Notes: generated by a model not told the origin, from the sequence alone. DNA of 56,805 nucleotides from Desulfosporosinus metallidurans (GCF_001936615.1 NZ_MLBF01000028.1:1-56805); one strand, 5' to 3'; positions 7,015-14,551 are shown, counted from the first letter of the stretch. Made by a program: numbers and translations.

Positions 7015-8128
7015 AAGTCACCACCCCATATGCCGTAATTGGTATCCATGTCAAAAAGAATGCTCCTGAAGTTGCGAGATATTTCCAAGCCTTTCTAAGT
7101 CTTACTTTTTCAGCCACCAACGGGAGTATATAAAAAACCGGCGTTGTGATTAGCAATGTCAAAAGATAACAAAATCCACCCGAAGCAAATGAATATACAA
7201 ACGAGGCAAGAATGATGAGTTGCATTGGTAGCCACATAATAGCATCGAATGCTCGAAACGCTTGCCCATAATTTCCTTTAAACGATTCCTTTAAAACATA
7301 AGCTGCTAACTTGGGTAGATACTTAATTCCAACTTGAGTTTGCCCCCGAATCCACCGGAGCCTTTGCTTCATGGAATCCATCAGTCTAGCAGGCTTTTGA
7401 TCGTAAATGACAGCTCCATCAGCCAAAGTAACTTTCTCACCATTAAGTAATAGCTTGCAAGTGAATTCAACATCATCCACGATCGTTGTAACATTCCATC
7501 CGATCTTTTTTAATACTTCAGTGCTGATACACACCCCAGTGCCGGCCAACCAAGCCGACATGCCTAATGCCGTGCGAATCATTTGCATCCTGAACATGTA
7601 CCAGTAAATATACGCATTGTTCATAGACACCCATGAATCATTCGGATTCTTTGTCTCTTCGTATGCTTGCAGAACTTTATGTCCAGCTTGCAAGTGATGA
7701 TTTAGGACTGAAAAAAAATTAGGATCAATATGATTGTCTGCGTCCAGGATAACTACAGCATCAAAGTTATCTAAATCTATCTGTTTAAAAGCCCATTCAA
7801 GGGCAAATTGTTTTCCAGGTTGTAAGGGATTATGTCTTTCTATAACCTTAGCCCCTGCATTACGAGCGCATTGGACTGTTTTATCAGTGCAGTTGTCAGC
7901 CACGACATGGATTGTGAATTTATCCGATGGGTAGTGAGCTGCAAAAATTGACTTCACCGAATCTCGAATTACGTTTTGTTCATTGTGTGCGGGAATGAAT
8001 ACCGCGAAACGGCTCTCACCGGCACCTAAAGGCGTGCCTATTTTATCCCGTTTTATGCTTAAGCTGGCTAGTAAAAAGACCATGTGATAGAGATAATATA
8101 TTACTATTACGAACGCAATTATTTTCAT
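6980..8128 (-). CDS. processive family 2 glycosyltransferase, membrane-bound
   Basis: The start at 8128 has GAGGT six bases upstream and gives 382 residues. A membrane helix at residues 2-25 is followed by a GT-A fold domain with PAHNE (46-50), LDAD (128-131, the nucleotide-sugar/metal DxD), a VDDVEF acceptor-site motif and QRLRW (near 255), the Q/RxxRW signature of processive beta-glycosyltransferases. Several C-terminal helices (about 300-375) complete the topology. The enzyme should use a UDP-sugar at the inner face of the membrane. Being first in the operon with three adhesins, it may alter the host surface against superinfection or glycosylate a virion component; neither is shown. Confidence 0.85.
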   Translation of the reverse strand: MKIIAFVIVIYYLYHMVFLLASLSIKRDKIGTPLGAGESRFAVFIPAHNEQNVIRDSVKSIFAAHYPSDKFTIHVVADNCTDKTVQCARNAGAKVIERHNPLQPGKQFALEWAFKQIDLDNFDAVVILDADNHIDPNFFSVLNHHLQAGHKVLQAYEETKNPNDSWVSMNNAYIYWYMFRMQMIRTALGMSAWLAGTGVCISTEVLKKIGWNVTTIVDDVEFTCKLLLNGEKVTLADGAVIYDQKPARLMDSMKQRLRWIRGQTQVGIKYLPKLAAYVLKESFKGNYGQAFRAFDAIMWLPMQLIILASFVYSFASGGFCYLLTLLITTPVFYILPLVAEKVRLRKAWKYLATSGAFFLTWIPITAYGVVTYGKQGWWRTPH

Positions 8129-8157
8129 ATCGTACCTCGTTTCCTGTAACATAACTA

Positions 8158-8208
8158 AAGCGGCCTAATTAGGCCGCTTAGCTTAGTTTCCGGGCTCCGG
8201 CGGCCCGG
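8158..8208 (-). terminator. double hairpin ending the coat-protein operon
   Basis: Two stems lie after the last coat gene. The first to be transcribed is CCGGGC...GCCCGG (8190-8208). The second is a perfect 11-bp inverted repeat at 8158-8179 centred on TAATTA and followed by TTTAGTT on the minus strand. Together they look like a terminator or a partial one that lowers expression of the adhesin operon. A packaging signal is also conceivable. Confidence 0.6.
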
Positions 8209-8228
8209 GAGGCACCGGTTAATTTTGA

Positions 8229-8372
8229 TTAGCGACTAAACGCGCTTTTGGCTGCCCGAATGACCATTGGCACAGCCATGATCCCCAAGCCAACCGCGAG
8301 GATAGGCCAGATGGCATTGAATACGCTACCTATTTGGGTAAGTACGTCACCAGGAACAATTGCTAAACTCAT
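8229..8372 (-). CDS. major coat-like protein copy 2 (47 residues)
   Basis: Found by direct translation from an ATG at 8372 with the strong site GGAGGAGATCTCAA. It has a short amphipathic N-terminus, a Gly/Ala/Ile-rich membrane span (about residues 20-38) and a basic tail RAAKSAFSR. This is the size, order and charge pattern of leaderless filamentous-phage major coat proteins (Pf3-like). It is a paralogue of the next gene upstream: the last 26 residues are identical and only six differences occur in the first 21. It has the best ribosome site in the cluster, as expected of the most abundant virion protein. Confidence 0.75.
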   Translation of the reverse strand: MSLAIVPGDVLTQIGSVFNAIWPILAVGLGIMAVPMVIRAAKSAFSR

Positions 8373-8435
8373 TTGAGATCTCCTCCTTCTTAAAATTAGT
8401 AGCTAAATAGTGTTGAGATTTGAGTATCCTTAAAC

Positions 8436-8579
8436 CTAGCGGCTGAACGCGCTCTTAGCTGCCCGGATAACCATTGGGACAGCCATGATTCCCAAGCCAA
8501 CTGCCAAAATGGGCCAAATAGAATTGAAAACACTGCCAATGTATCCAAGAACGTCTGACGGAACAATAGATAGACTCAT
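8436..8579 (-). CDS. major coat-like protein copy 1 (47 residues)
   Basis: A start at 8579 (GGAAGTG about ten bases upstream) gives a 47-residue protein, MSLSIVPSDVLGYIGSVFNS followed by a hydrophobic span and the basic end RAAKSAFSR. It is a tandem paralogue of the 8229-8372 gene, from which it is separated by 63 bases. The near-identity of the membrane span and tail, against a variable N-terminus facing outward in a filament, suggests two interchangeable or mixed coat subunits. Confidence 0.75.
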   Translation of the reverse strand: MSLSIVPSDVLGYIGSVFNSIWPILAVGLGIMAVPMVIRAAKSAFSR

Positions 8580-8608
8580 TTTTAACACTTCCTTTCACTA
8601 AAATATTA

Positions 8609-8770
8609 TTAGCCTTCTTGCCATTTACGGAAAATTGCTATTATGCCACCCATCAGAAGTCCAACTAACAAAATTGCAAAAGCAGGAGCTATGATAGGCC
8701 ATAAACTAGTCATAGTGGATCCAAACGCTTTGTAAAAAAGAGTGATATCGTAGTTTAGCGTTAAAGACAT
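8609..8770 (-). CDS. 53-residue single-span coat-like protein
   Basis: It starts at 8770 after GTAGGTGAGGAC. The N-terminal 20 residues are amphipathic, residues 24-46 form a hydrophobic span rich in Ile/Leu/Gly, and the tail FRKWQEG is positively charged. It is the fifth of seven consecutive tiny membrane proteins and has the polarity of phage coat proteins. It is not obviously homologous to the 47-residue pair. Confidence 0.65.
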   Translation of the reverse strand: MSLTLNYDITLFYKAFGSTMTSLWPIIAPAFAILLVGLLMGGIIAIFRKWQEG

Positions 8771-8778
8771 GTCCTCAC

Positions 8779-8934
8779 CTACCTATTCTGGTAAGTTTTA
8801 AGAATGTTTATAATCCCACCAAAGACAAACAAGGCGAGAAGTGCGCCGATGAACGGCCAAAGCAGTGGGGTTAAGCTTCCGAAGATATTCGCGAATTGTT
8901 GGTAGACAGAGGACATGTCTACGGTAAAACTCAT
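8779..8934 (-). CDS. 51-residue single-span coat-like protein
   Basis: It starts at 8934 after AGGTGATGAAAGA. An N-terminal amphipathic stretch (MSFTVDMSSVYQQFANIFGS) is followed by a membrane span with WPFIGALLALFVF and a basic tail KTYQNR. The WPxxxxL pattern at the start of the span recurs in the 47- and 53-residue neighbours (IWPILAVGLG, LWPIIAPAF), so these genes probably descend from one coat ancestor. Confidence 0.65.
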   Translation of the reverse strand: MSFTVDMSSVYQQFANIFGSLTPLLWPFIGALLALFVFGGIINILKTYQNR

Positions 8935-8941
8935 TCTTTCA

Positions 8942-9064
8942 TCACCTACCAAACTTCAGAATCGCTACAAAGAAACCCAATCCCAATGAAACAAAACCCA
9001 CAACACTTACTAAAAATGGATTTGATAGAAACCAGAAAACACAGTAGTTAAAGTTGTAATCCAT
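8942..9064 (-). CDS. 40-residue single-span protein
   Basis: It starts at 9064 after AGGTGATCAA. It consists of an aromatic N-terminus (MDYNFNYCVFWFLSNPF) and a hydrophobic span ending ILKFGR. Its TGA lies eight bases before the next start and the ribosome site of the next gene overlaps its last codons, so it is firmly inside the operon. It could be a minor end-cap protein (pVII/pIX-like size). Confidence 0.55.
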   Translation of the reverse strand: MDYNFNYCVFWFLSNPFLVSVVGFVSLGLGFFVAILKFGR

Positions 9065-9072
9065 TTGATCAC

Positions 9073-9183
9073 CTATTTCCACCAGGATATAAATTTTGTA
9101 ATGAAAAGGGCTGATATCACTGGTGTAAGAATCATAAAACCATAGATTGCTACTAGACTGTGACTATCCATCACCGGCCACAT
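9073..9183 (-). CDS. 36-residue single-span protein
   Basis: The ATG at 9183 overlaps the stop of the preceding gene (TGATG), indicating coupling. The product is almost entirely one hydrophobic helix (residues 9-27) ending KFISWWK. Its length matches the 32-36-residue end-cap proteins pVII and pIX of filamentous phages, but sequence similarity to those cannot be claimed. Confidence 0.55.
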   Translation of the reverse strand: MWPVMDSHSLVAIYGFMILTPVISALFITKFISWWK

Positions 9184-9338
9184 CAGATATATCCCTCCCG
9201 ATCCGCGACATCGTAAATAACTTTGATTCCCACCAATACCGCGATAACGGTTAAGATACCTGCTATGATCATGTCGCCATAGCTTAGGCTCTGGATCACT
9301 TCAAAGAAACCATGGGGCGTTTGTATTTGGTAATTCAT
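9183..9338 (-). CDS. 51-residue single-span protein, first gene of the coat operon
   Basis: It starts at 9338 after AAGGTGATTAAC. The N-terminus is polar, a hydrophobic span covers about residues 22-42, and the tail is charged (YDVADREGYI). It is translationally coupled to the 36-residue gene. A TATAAT sequence and the shared 13-bp motif lie directly upstream, so this is the promoter-proximal gene of the seven-gene coat cluster. Confidence 0.6.
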   Translation of the reverse strand: MNYQIQTPHGFFEVIQSLSYGDMIIAGILTVIAVLVGIKVIYDVADREGYI

Positions 9339-9355
9339 GTTAATCACCTTACTTC

Positions 9356-9402
9356 ATTATAGATTTGAATTCTCTGCTCGCGCAATGAACAAAAACTGTA
9401 CT
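9356..9402 (-). promoter_or_regulatory. coat-operon promoter with the shared 13-bp motif
   Basis: On the minus strand a perfect -10 TATAAT occupies 9361-9356. No good -35 is found 17 bases upstream. Instead CAGTTTTTGTTCA lies at 9398-9386, centred about 32 bases from the -10. A weak -35 with a nearby motif suggests activator-dependent late transcription, perhaps by the ArpU/sigma-like protein at 11766-12014. Confidence 0.5.
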
Positions 9403-9410
9403 AAAAGTGA

Positions 9411-9434
9411 AGCGCCTAATGTGTATTAGGCGCT
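9411..9434 (-). terminator. 10-bp hairpin before the coat operon
   Basis: AGCGCCTAAT and ATTAGGCGCT pair around GTGT. On the minus strand it follows the 9469-9816 gene and is followed by a short TTTTAG, so it likely ends the early/replication transcript just before the coat promoter. Confidence 0.6.
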
Positions 9435-9468
9435 AACTTACTAAAATAACTGAATCTAGACTCTATTT

Positions 9469-9816
9469 TCATACGGGTTGTCCGTTTCGTTCTATCTCCC
9501 TACATTCATAGCAAATCATCCTGCCTTCCGAAGGATAAACTGGCCCATTTTCCAAGCAGCACTTTTCGCATTTTCCATATTCCCAATAAAAGTCCTCATA
9601 TCCGCTTTTTAATAAGTCGTCGCATTCCATTTTCCCGTTGACTTCCGTAAGGACAGGTTTCTGGTCTATTTTGCAGATATGTCCCTCAACATCGATAAAC
9701 TCACAATCAATTTCATCACATGTGAAAGCGATCTTTCTTGCTTCTCGCCAAGTCATTGCCCCGATGAATACGCCGGTATCAGCATCTTTCTCAGTAAAGA
9801 AATATACTTTGTTCAC
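9469..9816 (-). CDS. unknown prophage protein with C-terminal zinc ribbon
   Basis: 115 residues. The first 60 look alpha/beta with repeated acidic/aromatic residues; the C-terminal part carries CEKCC and CYEC, a plausible zinc ribbon. It follows the XRE-family gene with a 12-base gap and has the ribosome site AGGAGGATAAAAAG. It is the last gene before the coat cluster. Not recognised. Confidence 0.55.
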   Translation of the reverse strand: MNKVYFFTEKDADTGVFIGAMTWREARKIAFTCDEIDCEFIDVEGHICKIDQKPVLTEVNGKMECDDLLKSGYEDFYWEYGKCEKCCLENGPVYPSEGRMICYECREIERNGQPV

Positions 9817-9827
9817 TTTTTATCCTC

Positions 9828-10043
9828 CTATACCCTCTCCCACTTCTCTTGATAAAAGAATCCCTTTGGAAATTCTAAGACCCTCATGTAATCGAAAAGC
9901 TTTTCAAGGGGCAATGGAACGTGACCATTTTTCCATAGGCCTAGATCTCTTTGGGATACACCAAGAGCATAGGCTAATGTTTCTTGGGACATTGCTCGGG
10001 CTTTGCGTGCTTCTACTAGCCTTTCGTTTACGATATAGTCCAC
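9828..10043 (-). CDS. XRE-family helix-turn-helix protein
   Basis: 71 residues. The segment ARKARAMSQETLAYALGVSQ followed by DLGLWKNG is a typical Cro/CI-type helix-turn-helix (helices at about residues 18-45). There is no extra oligomerisation domain, so it is a Cro-sized regulator. It sits between the DNA methyltransferase and a zinc-ribbon protein, far from the immunity region, and may control the switch from replication to late genes or the methyltransferase itself. Confidence 0.75.
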   Translation of the reverse strand: MDYIVNERLVEARKARAMSQETLAYALGVSQRDLGLWKNGHVPLPLEKLFDYMRVLEFPKGFFYQEKWERV

Positions 10044-10066
10044 ATTGACAATTTTGATGTGTAAGT

Positions 10067-11752
10067 TTAAAGCTGGTTAAGAGGCTCATGATCATGCATA
10101 TCTCCTTCCGGAGCCACCCATATTCCCTCTGCAGCCATAGTCCAAACCCCTTCCGCACTAGCCATGAAAGCGTAAAGGGCTTGTTCTGCCATAACCTGAC
10201 CAGCATCTGGGGGAACCATGTTGCCGATCTGCTCCCGCCACACGGCATCCGAATTGCCTGAGAATTGAAGAGGCTTGCCATTCACCATAAGTGGAAGTCC
10301 TTGAATGGCTGCCAATTCCAGCGTAGTTAATGGTCTGTGCCAAGTACCATCAAGAGATATAATAATCGGTGGTGGATCTAATGTTTCGTTATCTTTTGGT
10401 ATTCTAGGATCTGCAATAGCTGCTGACCCTGCATGGATATCACCGGCCCCGATGACTGTCTTTGCTGGTTCATTCCATGAAGTAACCCCCATGGTACCAG
10501 AACGAGGAGAACAGCTCATTCGTGGATCCTCTATAGACATTGCGCCGTTGTTAGGTCGATAGGCCCCGGTTACAGTGTTGGCTTCATCGCCCCATTTGTT
10601 CACCTTGTAAACAATGTGATGAGTGTTATCCTTGAATCCAGTGCGCGGATCCGATATTGCAGAAGCTCCTGACCCAAATCTGGTACCCGTGACGGTTTTA
10701 GCTGGTTCATCCCATTCAACCACTTGATAGACACAAGCATGACGGCCTTCCCTGGGCTTTAAACGTGGATCTGCAATTGCTGCCGCATTACTCCCTTTGA
10801 CACTTGCCTTACCGATTACCGTTGCAGCTGGTCCTTCCCAATCAAGTACTCCAAAAGGTCCGCTACCGCGTGGAACATACTCCAGACGGTATTGTTCGGG
10901 AGCAATTTCCTCCAAGTCTCTCCAGTCTCCACCAGCGGGTATAAGCGCTAAGCGCACCCACGTTTTCCACTGGAGACGTGGCAGACGGTGCAGCGGACCT
11001 GATGCCAGATCATCTGGAAGAGGAACTTTGGCTAAAATTTCTCCAATACTTTTAATTCTTTGTTTCGGTGGTTGATACAGGAAAGTGCTGATTTTTCGGG
11101 GATTCCTAGCCACTAAAAGGTAACGCTTCCGGTGCTGAGCAAGCCCGGCAATCTCTCCTAGGTCATGCGATCGACCATTGACAACATAACCATAAGACTC
11201 CAACATCCTAGTGATGGTATGCAAGAGTTTCTTGCCCCTAGTCAGAATGCGGGGAACATTCTCCAAGAAGAAAAATGCAGGAAGATCATCCTTAAAAGCT
11301 TCCAACGTTAGAAAGATGCCACGCACAACCAACCGATTTAAGGCTTGATAACGCTCTGTCTCAGAGGTTTTTTGTGAAAGTAAAGCTGAAAACCCTTTAC
11401 AGGGGGGAGAGAGGAATACCAGGTCCGGGTACTCCCCATTGGTTGTCTTAATTAAGTCTTCTGGATTAGCTTCATGCCAGTTTGACAAGGGTTCATGACC
11501 ATGAAAAGCAACATAGTCCCTTTTATCGAATAGATCCATACAAACTGCCTTTGATCCGGTAAGGTATTCGTAATTTTCGCAGGCTCTCGGGTCAACGTCG
11601 ATGCCGGCCAGAGTTTTAAAACTCCCTTGCATACCCCGCCAATTAACTTTTGCTCTTTGGAAACCCAATGTTGCCCCACCACTGCCTGAAAACAATTGTA
11701 AGACTTTCCACTGGCATTGTTGAACCTCGAATGATTTAGTTATCACAACCAT
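10067..11752 (-). CDS. C5 cytosine-specific DNA methyltransferase with four internal repeats
   Basis: 561 residues of Dcm type. Motif I LQLFSGSGGATLGF (18-31) binds AdoMet; PPC with catalytic Cys118 is motif IV; ENVP (164-167) is motif VI; QHRKRY (206-211) is motif VIII; IGNMVPP (509-515) is motif X. Between VIII and X, where the target-recognition domain lies, a 24-26-residue unit ending in DPR occurs four times (305-330, 347-370, 387-411, 426-450) with the pattern W-x-E-P-A-x-T-V-x-G. No partner endonuclease is adjacent, so it is probably an orphan enzyme protecting phage DNA from host restriction or marking it for regulation. Its start follows an AGGAG-type site. Confidence 0.9.
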   Translation of the reverse strand: MVVITKSFEVQQCQWKVLQLFSGSGGATLGFQRAKVNWRGMQGSFKTLAGIDVDPRACENYEYLTGSKAVCMDLFDKRDYVAFHGHEPLSNWHEANPEDLIKTTNGEYPDLVFLSPPCKGFSALLSQKTSETERYQALNRLVVRGIFLTLEAFKDDLPAFFFLENVPRILTRGKKLLHTITRMLESYGYVVNGRSHDLGEIAGLAQHRKRYLLVARNPRKISTFLYQPPKQRIKSIGEILAKVPLPDDLASGPLHRLPRLQWKTWVRLALIPAGGDWRDLEEIAPEQYRLEYVPRGSGPFGVLDWEGPAATVIGKASVKGSNAAAIADPRLKPREGRHACVYQVVEWDEPAKTVTGTRFGSGASAISDPRTGFKDNTHHIVYKVNKWGDEANTVTGAYRPNNGAMSIEDPRMSCSPRSGTMGVTSWNEPAKTVIGAGDIHAGSAAIADPRIPKDNETLDPPPIIISLDGTWHRPLTTLELAAIQGLPLMVNGKPLQFSGNSDAVWREQIGNMVPPDAGQVMAEQALYAFMASAEGVWTMAAEGIWVAPEGDMHDHEPLNQL

Positions 11753-11765
11753 CTCCTCGTTCTAT

Positions 11766-12014
11766 CTAAGAAACTTTCTGGCTCTGAAAGTACCAGCACA
11801 TTAAAATCCTCTTCCGAAACTTGAAAAGATTACGTTCGCTATACCCCATTTCTTCAGCAATTTGCGGAATAGTTTTGCACTCAAAATATCTCTTGTGTGC
11901 AAACGTTCTGAAACGAGGGTCGAGTTTTTCTAAAAATTGGTCAACGGCCTCACGACTTTGATCTGATAAAAAGGGATAAAACTCAAGTTCCATCGGCTCA
12001 CGCAGTTCTGACAT
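11766..12014 (-). CDS. ArpU/sigma-70 region 4-like transcription regulator
   Basis: 82 residues. The C-terminal half (FECKTIPQIAEEMGYSERNL, then FKFRKRIL) is a sigma region 4-type helix-turn-helix, preceded by an acidic N-terminal helix. Length and position, just after the replication genes, match the ArpU/RinA class of late-gene activators of Firmicutes phages. If so, the natural targets are the weak promoters with the shared 13-bp motif at about 9390 and 1955. The assignment to this exact class is inference. Confidence 0.65.
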   Translation of the reverse strand: MSELREPMELEFYPFLSDQSREAVDQFLEKLDPRFRTFAHKRYFECKTIPQIAEEMGYSERNLFKFRKRILMCWYFQSQKVS

Positions 12015-12046
12015 TTTGTTTCCTCCCCTTCACCCCATTCCATACG

Positions 12047-12421
12047 TTACTGAGTAAGGCTCTTACTAAGATCTTGCGCCATCATTTCCTTGAATTCTTG
12101 ATACCTTTTTTTTAGTCCAGAACTCATTTCCTCTGTTTTAAGCAAGTAAAATGAGAGTTTACCGATCTTTACTCTTCGATGATCGAAGCCGTCCCTCGCT
12201 GCATGGTGCATGACTAATTCTCCGGGTACTGGTTCCATGCCCATGACTTGAGAGGCTTTAATAAGCGTCATGTACTGACGGTTAGCAACATATTTTTGCA
12301 TCCACTTCATAAGTCTTATGGGGGTGTACTTACTAGGATTGTAGTAATAGCACCTGAAGGGGGAGACATGATAATTCACTATAGGCCGACAAAGTTCCAC
12401 TGCCCGATCTACTGCTGACAT
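12047..12421 (-). CDS. unknown replication-region protein
   Basis: The start at 12421 has AGGAGGGCCTAAA; the longer frame to 12463 runs into the helicase loader and is rejected. 124 residues, basic, with a central helical segment and GKLSFYLLKTEE that may form a winged-helix wing. It is coupled to the DnaC-like gene, whose stop overlaps it by one base region. A DNA-binding role is plausible; no family is recognised. Confidence 0.55.
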   Translation of the reverse strand: MSAVDRAVELCRPIVNYHVSPFRCYYYNPSKYTPIRLMKWMQKYVANRQYMTLIKASQVMGMEPVPGELVMHHAARDGFDHRRVKIGKLSFYLLKTEEMSSGLKKRYQEFKEMMAQDLSKSLTQ

Positions 12422-12422
12422 T

Positions 12423-13292
12423 TTAGGCCCTCCTTTCACTTGCATGGCGGTTACGATAATCATCTCCCAAGCAAGGTATTAAATCGCAAATTTCGCGTAA
12501 CCTGGACATGATTCTTTGACCTATTTTATCTTCCAAGCTGTCCGGTGTGCAGTTTGTAGTGCTAAAAATTGGACGCATATTACGGTACCTAAAATCAACA
12601 ATGGTAAAAAGTTTTTCCGTTGCCCAGTCATCATCACCTTTATGACGCTCGGCCCCGAGGTCGTCAAGGATAAGGACGTCGCATTGTTTAACCGCATTGA
12701 TTATTTCCTCCTCACTTTCGGTTGATTTTGAACTGTACGATGCCATGATTCTTGCCAATAGCTCTGGCACATTTACGAAAATACACGACTTCGATTCTTT
12801 GAGACTGTTGAACACGGCTGCCGCAAGATGGCTTTTCCCTGTCCCGACCGGCCCGATCAAGAGCACTCCATCAGCTCGTTCTTCCTCAGTCGTAGCATTC
12901 ATAGCTGTCTGAGTAAAACGCTTGGATTCCCTTAGCGCCACCGAAGTTTGGGGAGTAGCTAGAAAGTTAATAAACGTCTTGCTCGCAAAACGATTGCCTA
13001 GTGTTGAGTAAGAGAAATAGCGTTCATACCTTCGCATGCGTTCGAAGTTTTTAGCCCTTTCAACTGCGTCGATATTTTTTTGCAACTCGCATTGACATCG
13101 ACGTTGAACATATCTTGGCCCACCAAGATTTGGGGGAAATTCCACCAAAAGTGGTTCTACAACTGCTCCACATTCAGGGCAGGTATAAACTAAGTCATGT
13201 TGATACTGCGTAGCCTGCTTTAGCCCAGGCACTAGGGTCATATGCGGCTGAATCGTTGATTCTAGGCCTAGCAGCTCTGATATCTTTTGCAC
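12423..13292 (-). CDS. DnaC/IstB-like AAA+ helicase loader
   Basis: A GTG at 13292 preceded by GGGGGTAAGGAAA gives 289 residues, with a 98-base overlap into the DnaD-like gene. A zinc cluster (CPEC at 38-41, CQC at 66-68) comes first, then an AAA+ core with Walker A GPVGTGKS (147-154) and Walker B LILDDLG (207-213), and an arginine-finger region near SRLREICD. This is the layout of DnaC/DnaI helicase loaders, which place the replicative helicase on the phage origin. The neighbouring DnaD-like gene completes the usual Firmicutes phage initiation pair. The phage must borrow host helicase and polymerase, as none is seen here. Confidence 0.88.
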   Translation of the reverse strand: MQKISELLGLESTIQPHMTLVPGLKQATQYQHDLVYTCPECGAVVEPLLVEFPPNLGGPRYVQRRCQCELQKNIDAVERAKNFERMRRYERYFSYSTLGNRFASKTFINFLATPQTSVALRESKRFTQTAMNATTEEERADGVLLIGPVGTGKSHLAAAVFNSLKESKSCIFVNVPELLARIMASYSSKSTESEEEIINAVKQCDVLILDDLGAERHKGDDDWATEKLFTIVDFRYRNMRPIFSTTNCTPDSLEDKIGQRIMSRLREICDLIPCLGDDYRNRHASERRA

Positions 13293-14274
13293 TTTCCTTA
13301 CCCCCTTTGAATTTATTTGCTGATTTTTTCTTGCCCTCAGTGAACTCTTTATCCCTAAGGCTAATATGGCTGAGATCAACAACTCCGTGATCGATCCAAT
13401 CAAGCATAATGCCTTTAAGATAACTCATCTTGCGTTGATCATTGTCAATGCAACGCTTAAGGCCAGCAATGACAATAGCATCTGGATCAGGACTTGCCTT
13501 GTTCTCGAATTCTTGGCAAAAATCAAGGATTGAACTAGTCTCGCTTGGGGACAATAAACGACCGAAGTTTACCTCAGCAAAGGTTATAGCCTTGGATCCT
13601 AGGGCTTGGACTGGGTTTTTAGGCTCCTCCGGGTTAAGATCCAAGAGTTCATTTTTTGATTGCTCGCGCGCCTGCGCGTTATCATCATCATCCGTATACT
13701 CTTTAGGTTCTGGTTCTGGTTCTGGTTCTGGTTTAGGTTCTGGTTTAGGTTGGAAGACATTTGTAAGAACTTCATAAGACTTTTGTAAGTCATTACTAAG
13801 AACTTTATAAGAACTATCTAAGTCAATAGTAAGTACATCGCAAGAAGAATGTAAGATAGAGCTAACCATGTCTTTGTTTATGGCATATTTACCAGCGTTT
13901 GGGTTAGATTTGGCAGGAATCCAAGTAATCCAATCAGGCAATGGAACTGTAGGAAGACTTGGATTCTTTAACGTTTGATGTTTGTGAAAATTTGTTAGGT
14001 AAAGACATTTCTTCCCCTGTGAGGTGTAGCTAATCAATTTCTTTTCAGCAATGAGCTCATCTTTCCACACTGATAATTGCTCAATCGTCAAATCTGAATC
14101 TTGAGGAGAAGGGAATATAAGCAATTTAAACGAAAATGAGCTATCTTCAAGGCAAGCAGAATCATCCGCTATCTGTATAAGACCTGCGTAGAAAAATCGT
14201 TTGTCACGAGGCCACTGAAGGAGATCACCGTCATTAAAAAAGCTAGCTTTGAGTTGACGATTGTGTAATCTCAT
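13195..14274 (-). CDS. DnaD-like phage replication initiation protein
   Basis: 359 residues. The N-terminal 110 residues form a winged-helix-type initiator domain (QWPRDKRFFYAGLIQIADDS...). A linker at about 165-200 holds a KPEPEPE repeat and an acidic run. The C-terminal DnaD/DnaB_2-type domain covers about 235-310 (NFGRLLSPSETSSILDF..., ending with YLKGIMLDWIDHGV). Such proteins bind and remodel the phage origin and recruit the helicase loader encoded next. The Pro-Glu linker is encoded by tandem GGTTCT-type repeats on the plus strand, a likely site of slippage. Confidence 0.85.
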   Translation of the reverse strand: MRLHNRQLKASFFNDGDLLQWPRDKRFFYAGLIQIADDSACLEDSSFSFKLLIFPSPQDSDLTIEQLSVWKDELIAEKKLISYTSQGKKCLYLTNFHKHQTLKNPSLPTVPLPDWITWIPAKSNPNAGKYAINKDMVSSILHSSCDVLTIDLDSSYKVLSNDLQKSYEVLTNVFQPKPEPKPEPEPEPEPKEYTDDDDNAQAREQSKNELLDLNPEEPKNPVQALGSKAITFAEVNFGRLLSPSETSSILDFCQEFENKASPDPDAIVIAGLKRCIDNDQRKMSYLKGIMLDWIDHGVVDLSHISLRDKEFTEGKKKSANKFKGGKESAKDIRAARPRINDSAAYDPSAWAKAGYAVST

Positions 14275-14301
14275 GAATCCTTAACACCTGCCTTAGTATA
14301 A

Positions 14302-14451
14302 TTAGAATTCGTTAATATACCTGAAATAAAAGTATACTGTGCCACAAGAATTACATTTGACTTCAAACTCCACTCCGCCATTCTTTGAGTAATAATCGAC
14401 GACTGTGTAATCCAGTTTAAGACATTCAGGACATTGATTGACGTTGCTCAC
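14302..14451 (-). CDS. 49-residue zinc-ribbon protein
   Basis: A GTG start at 14451 follows GGGGGTGAAAGAC. Two CxxC pairs (CPEC near residue 7, CNSC near residue 33) form a single zinc ribbon with strand-rich sequence between them (VEFEVKC, GTVYFYFR). It is part of a run of four very small genes between the clamp-like and DnaD-like genes. Function unknown. Confidence 0.55.
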   Translation of the reverse strand: MSNVNQCPECLKLDYTVVDYYSKNGGVEFEVKCNSCGTVYFYFRYINEF

Positions 14452-14456
14452 GTCTT

Positions 14457-14546
14457 TCACCCCCTACATGGACTCCATCCGCAGGAAGGGCAGTATACAC
14501 AACCGCCCTCCGGCACTACCAAATTTCCACATTCCGGGCAGTTCAT
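14457..14546 (-). CDS. 29-residue zinc knuckle protein
   Basis: The ATG at 14546 follows GAGGTAAAGACT. The peptide carries CPEC at residue 3, CPSCGW at residue 19 and one further Cys, so it is essentially one zinc ribbon. Very short proteins of this type are common in Firmicutes phages. The ribosome site of the next gene overlaps its end. Confidence 0.5.
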   Translation of the reverse strand: MNCPECGNLVVPEGGCVYCPSCGWSPCRG

Positions 14547-14551
14547 AGTCT

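Noticed and set aside
13599..13793. Asn/Gln-rich 64-residue minus-strand frame
   Set aside because: It is the out-of-phase reading of the Pro-Glu repeat of the DnaD-like gene, with no ribosome site.
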